A DNA stretch of 64,000 nt from Thalassospira lucentensis. GTDB taxonomy: Bacteria > Pseudomonadota > Alphaproteobacteria > Rhodospirillales > Thalassospiraceae. The stretch covers positions 452,969-516,968 of the forward strand of contig NZ_LPVY01000003.1 in assembly GCF_001613805.1 (NCBI RefSeq), written 5' to 3'. The translations under genes were made by a program, and so were the position numbers. This document shows, piece after piece, positions 63,708 to 64,000 of this stretch (positions within the stretch are counted from its first letter, which is position 1; each line of letters starts with the position of its first letter). The notes beneath the pieces were generated by a model. It saw nothing but the letters and a program-made list of their open reading frames with translations, made no database searches and had not been told where the DNA came from.

Positions 63708-64000
63708 CTAGCCGGTGGGAGTTGCCCGCCGGATTTCAGGATCAACGGCAACCCGTTTTTTGCGTGTTCTCATTGTCCCGGCCAGAAGGCCAAGACAGGC
63801 AAAAATAACTACGGCACTATCTGGCCCCATGCGGTCCAGCAGGAACCCGAAAACCGGTGCGCCAGCCGTCTGACCGATGGCAATGGTCAAAAAACCGATC
63901 ATCAGGCCAGTGGCGGGCCGATCCCGAAGTGCCCGTACACCCCACACCAGATACACACCCGTTAACGTGACATAGGCCCCGCCAAACAAAACCCCGCCTG
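63708..64000 (-). CDS. MFS-type transporter, C-terminal part (5' end beyond window)
   Basis: The frame is open to the window edge and about 97 residues are visible. They form two to three hydrophobic helices (FGGAYVTLTGVYLVWGVRAL, then MIGFLTIAIGQTAGAPVFGF, then VVIFACLGLLAG) and a basic tail, TRKKRVAVDPEIRR. The LLDRMGPDS loop is MFS-like. This resembles the end of YbfB/YjiJ-type major facilitators. The rest of the gene is outside the window, so the assignment is tentative. It is convergent with the small membrane protein gene, 3 bases apart. Confidence 0.65.
   Translation of the reverse strand, partial: GGVLFGGAYVTLTGVYLVWGVRALRDRPATGLMIGFLTIAIGQTAGAPVFGFLLDRMGPDSAVVIFACLGLLAGTMRTRKKRVAVDPEIRRATPTG

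Overview
The window looks like chromosomal DNA of a free-living, probably marine alphaproteobacterium of the Rhodospirillales, most like Thalassospira. The basis is gene style and order (a small anchored protein, rluD and an RpoH-type sigma factor in a row; hisZ next to purA; DUF1127 and DUF2336 proteins; a TIGR02186 protein beside a TauE/SafE exporter) and the density of cyclic-dinucleotide enzymes. This is inference, because no search was run. The DNA is moderately GC-rich, densely packed, and has AT-rich intergenic stretches. I see no insertion sequences, CRISPR arrays, tRNA or rRNA genes.

Layout. 1-4.1 kb (minus): a type I secretion unit (ABC exporter, membrane fusion protein, terminator) followed by a protein that is almost entirely RTX nonapeptides and runs off the left edge. 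4.2-6.1 kb (plus): a MarR regulator overlapping a GT4 glycosyltransferase. 6.1-9.2 kb: a JAMM protease and small membrane proteins, rluD, rpoH. 9.2-11.8 kb (minus): a likely pseudokinase and a small membrane partner. 12.0-15.9 kb (minus): purA, hisZ, serC. 16-18 kb: an SLC13-type transporter. 18.2-23.4 kb: a three-enzyme cluster (threonine-dehydratase-like, group II PLP decarboxylase, PhzF-like) plus a DUF1127 gene, divergent from a MocR regulator whose control region is full of short inverted and direct repeats. 23.4-28 kb: a solute-binding-like protein, a Lon-like protease with degraded ATPase motifs, a SPOR protein and a lipoprotein.

28-34 kb (plus): a diguanylate cyclase, then an overlapping PAS-EAL / PAS-GAF-GGDEF / DUF2336 operon. 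34-37.3 kb: a sulfur group (TusA, TauE/SafE exporter, TIGR02186 protein) and a universal stress protein. 37.3-43.1 kb (minus): a PilZ-tailed polysaccharide synthase with a HlyD-like partner, and a TPR/O-GlcNAc-transferase-like protein. 43.3-48.8 kb: saccharopine dehydrogenase divergent from an Lrp regulator, then two tandem class III nucleotide cyclases. 48.9-56.6 kb: rpmJ, a methyltransferase, a J-domain/SH3 fusion, pepD, an acetyltransferase, a PAS-GGDEF cyclase, a Nudix hydrolase. 56.7-64 kb: cysK, an MFS exporter divergent from a LysR regulator, a P-loop kinase, a flavin monooxygenase, a lactate permease with a tiny membrane protein, and the end of another MFS transporter.

Taken together the window is dominated by signalling and surface functions: three GGDEF proteins, one EAL protein, a PilZ-controlled glucan-type synthase and two cyclases lie within about 28 kb. 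The least explained parts are the pseudokinase pair, the MocR-controlled PLP enzyme cluster, the J-domain/SH3 fusion, and the Lon-like protease that seems to have lost ATPase residues.
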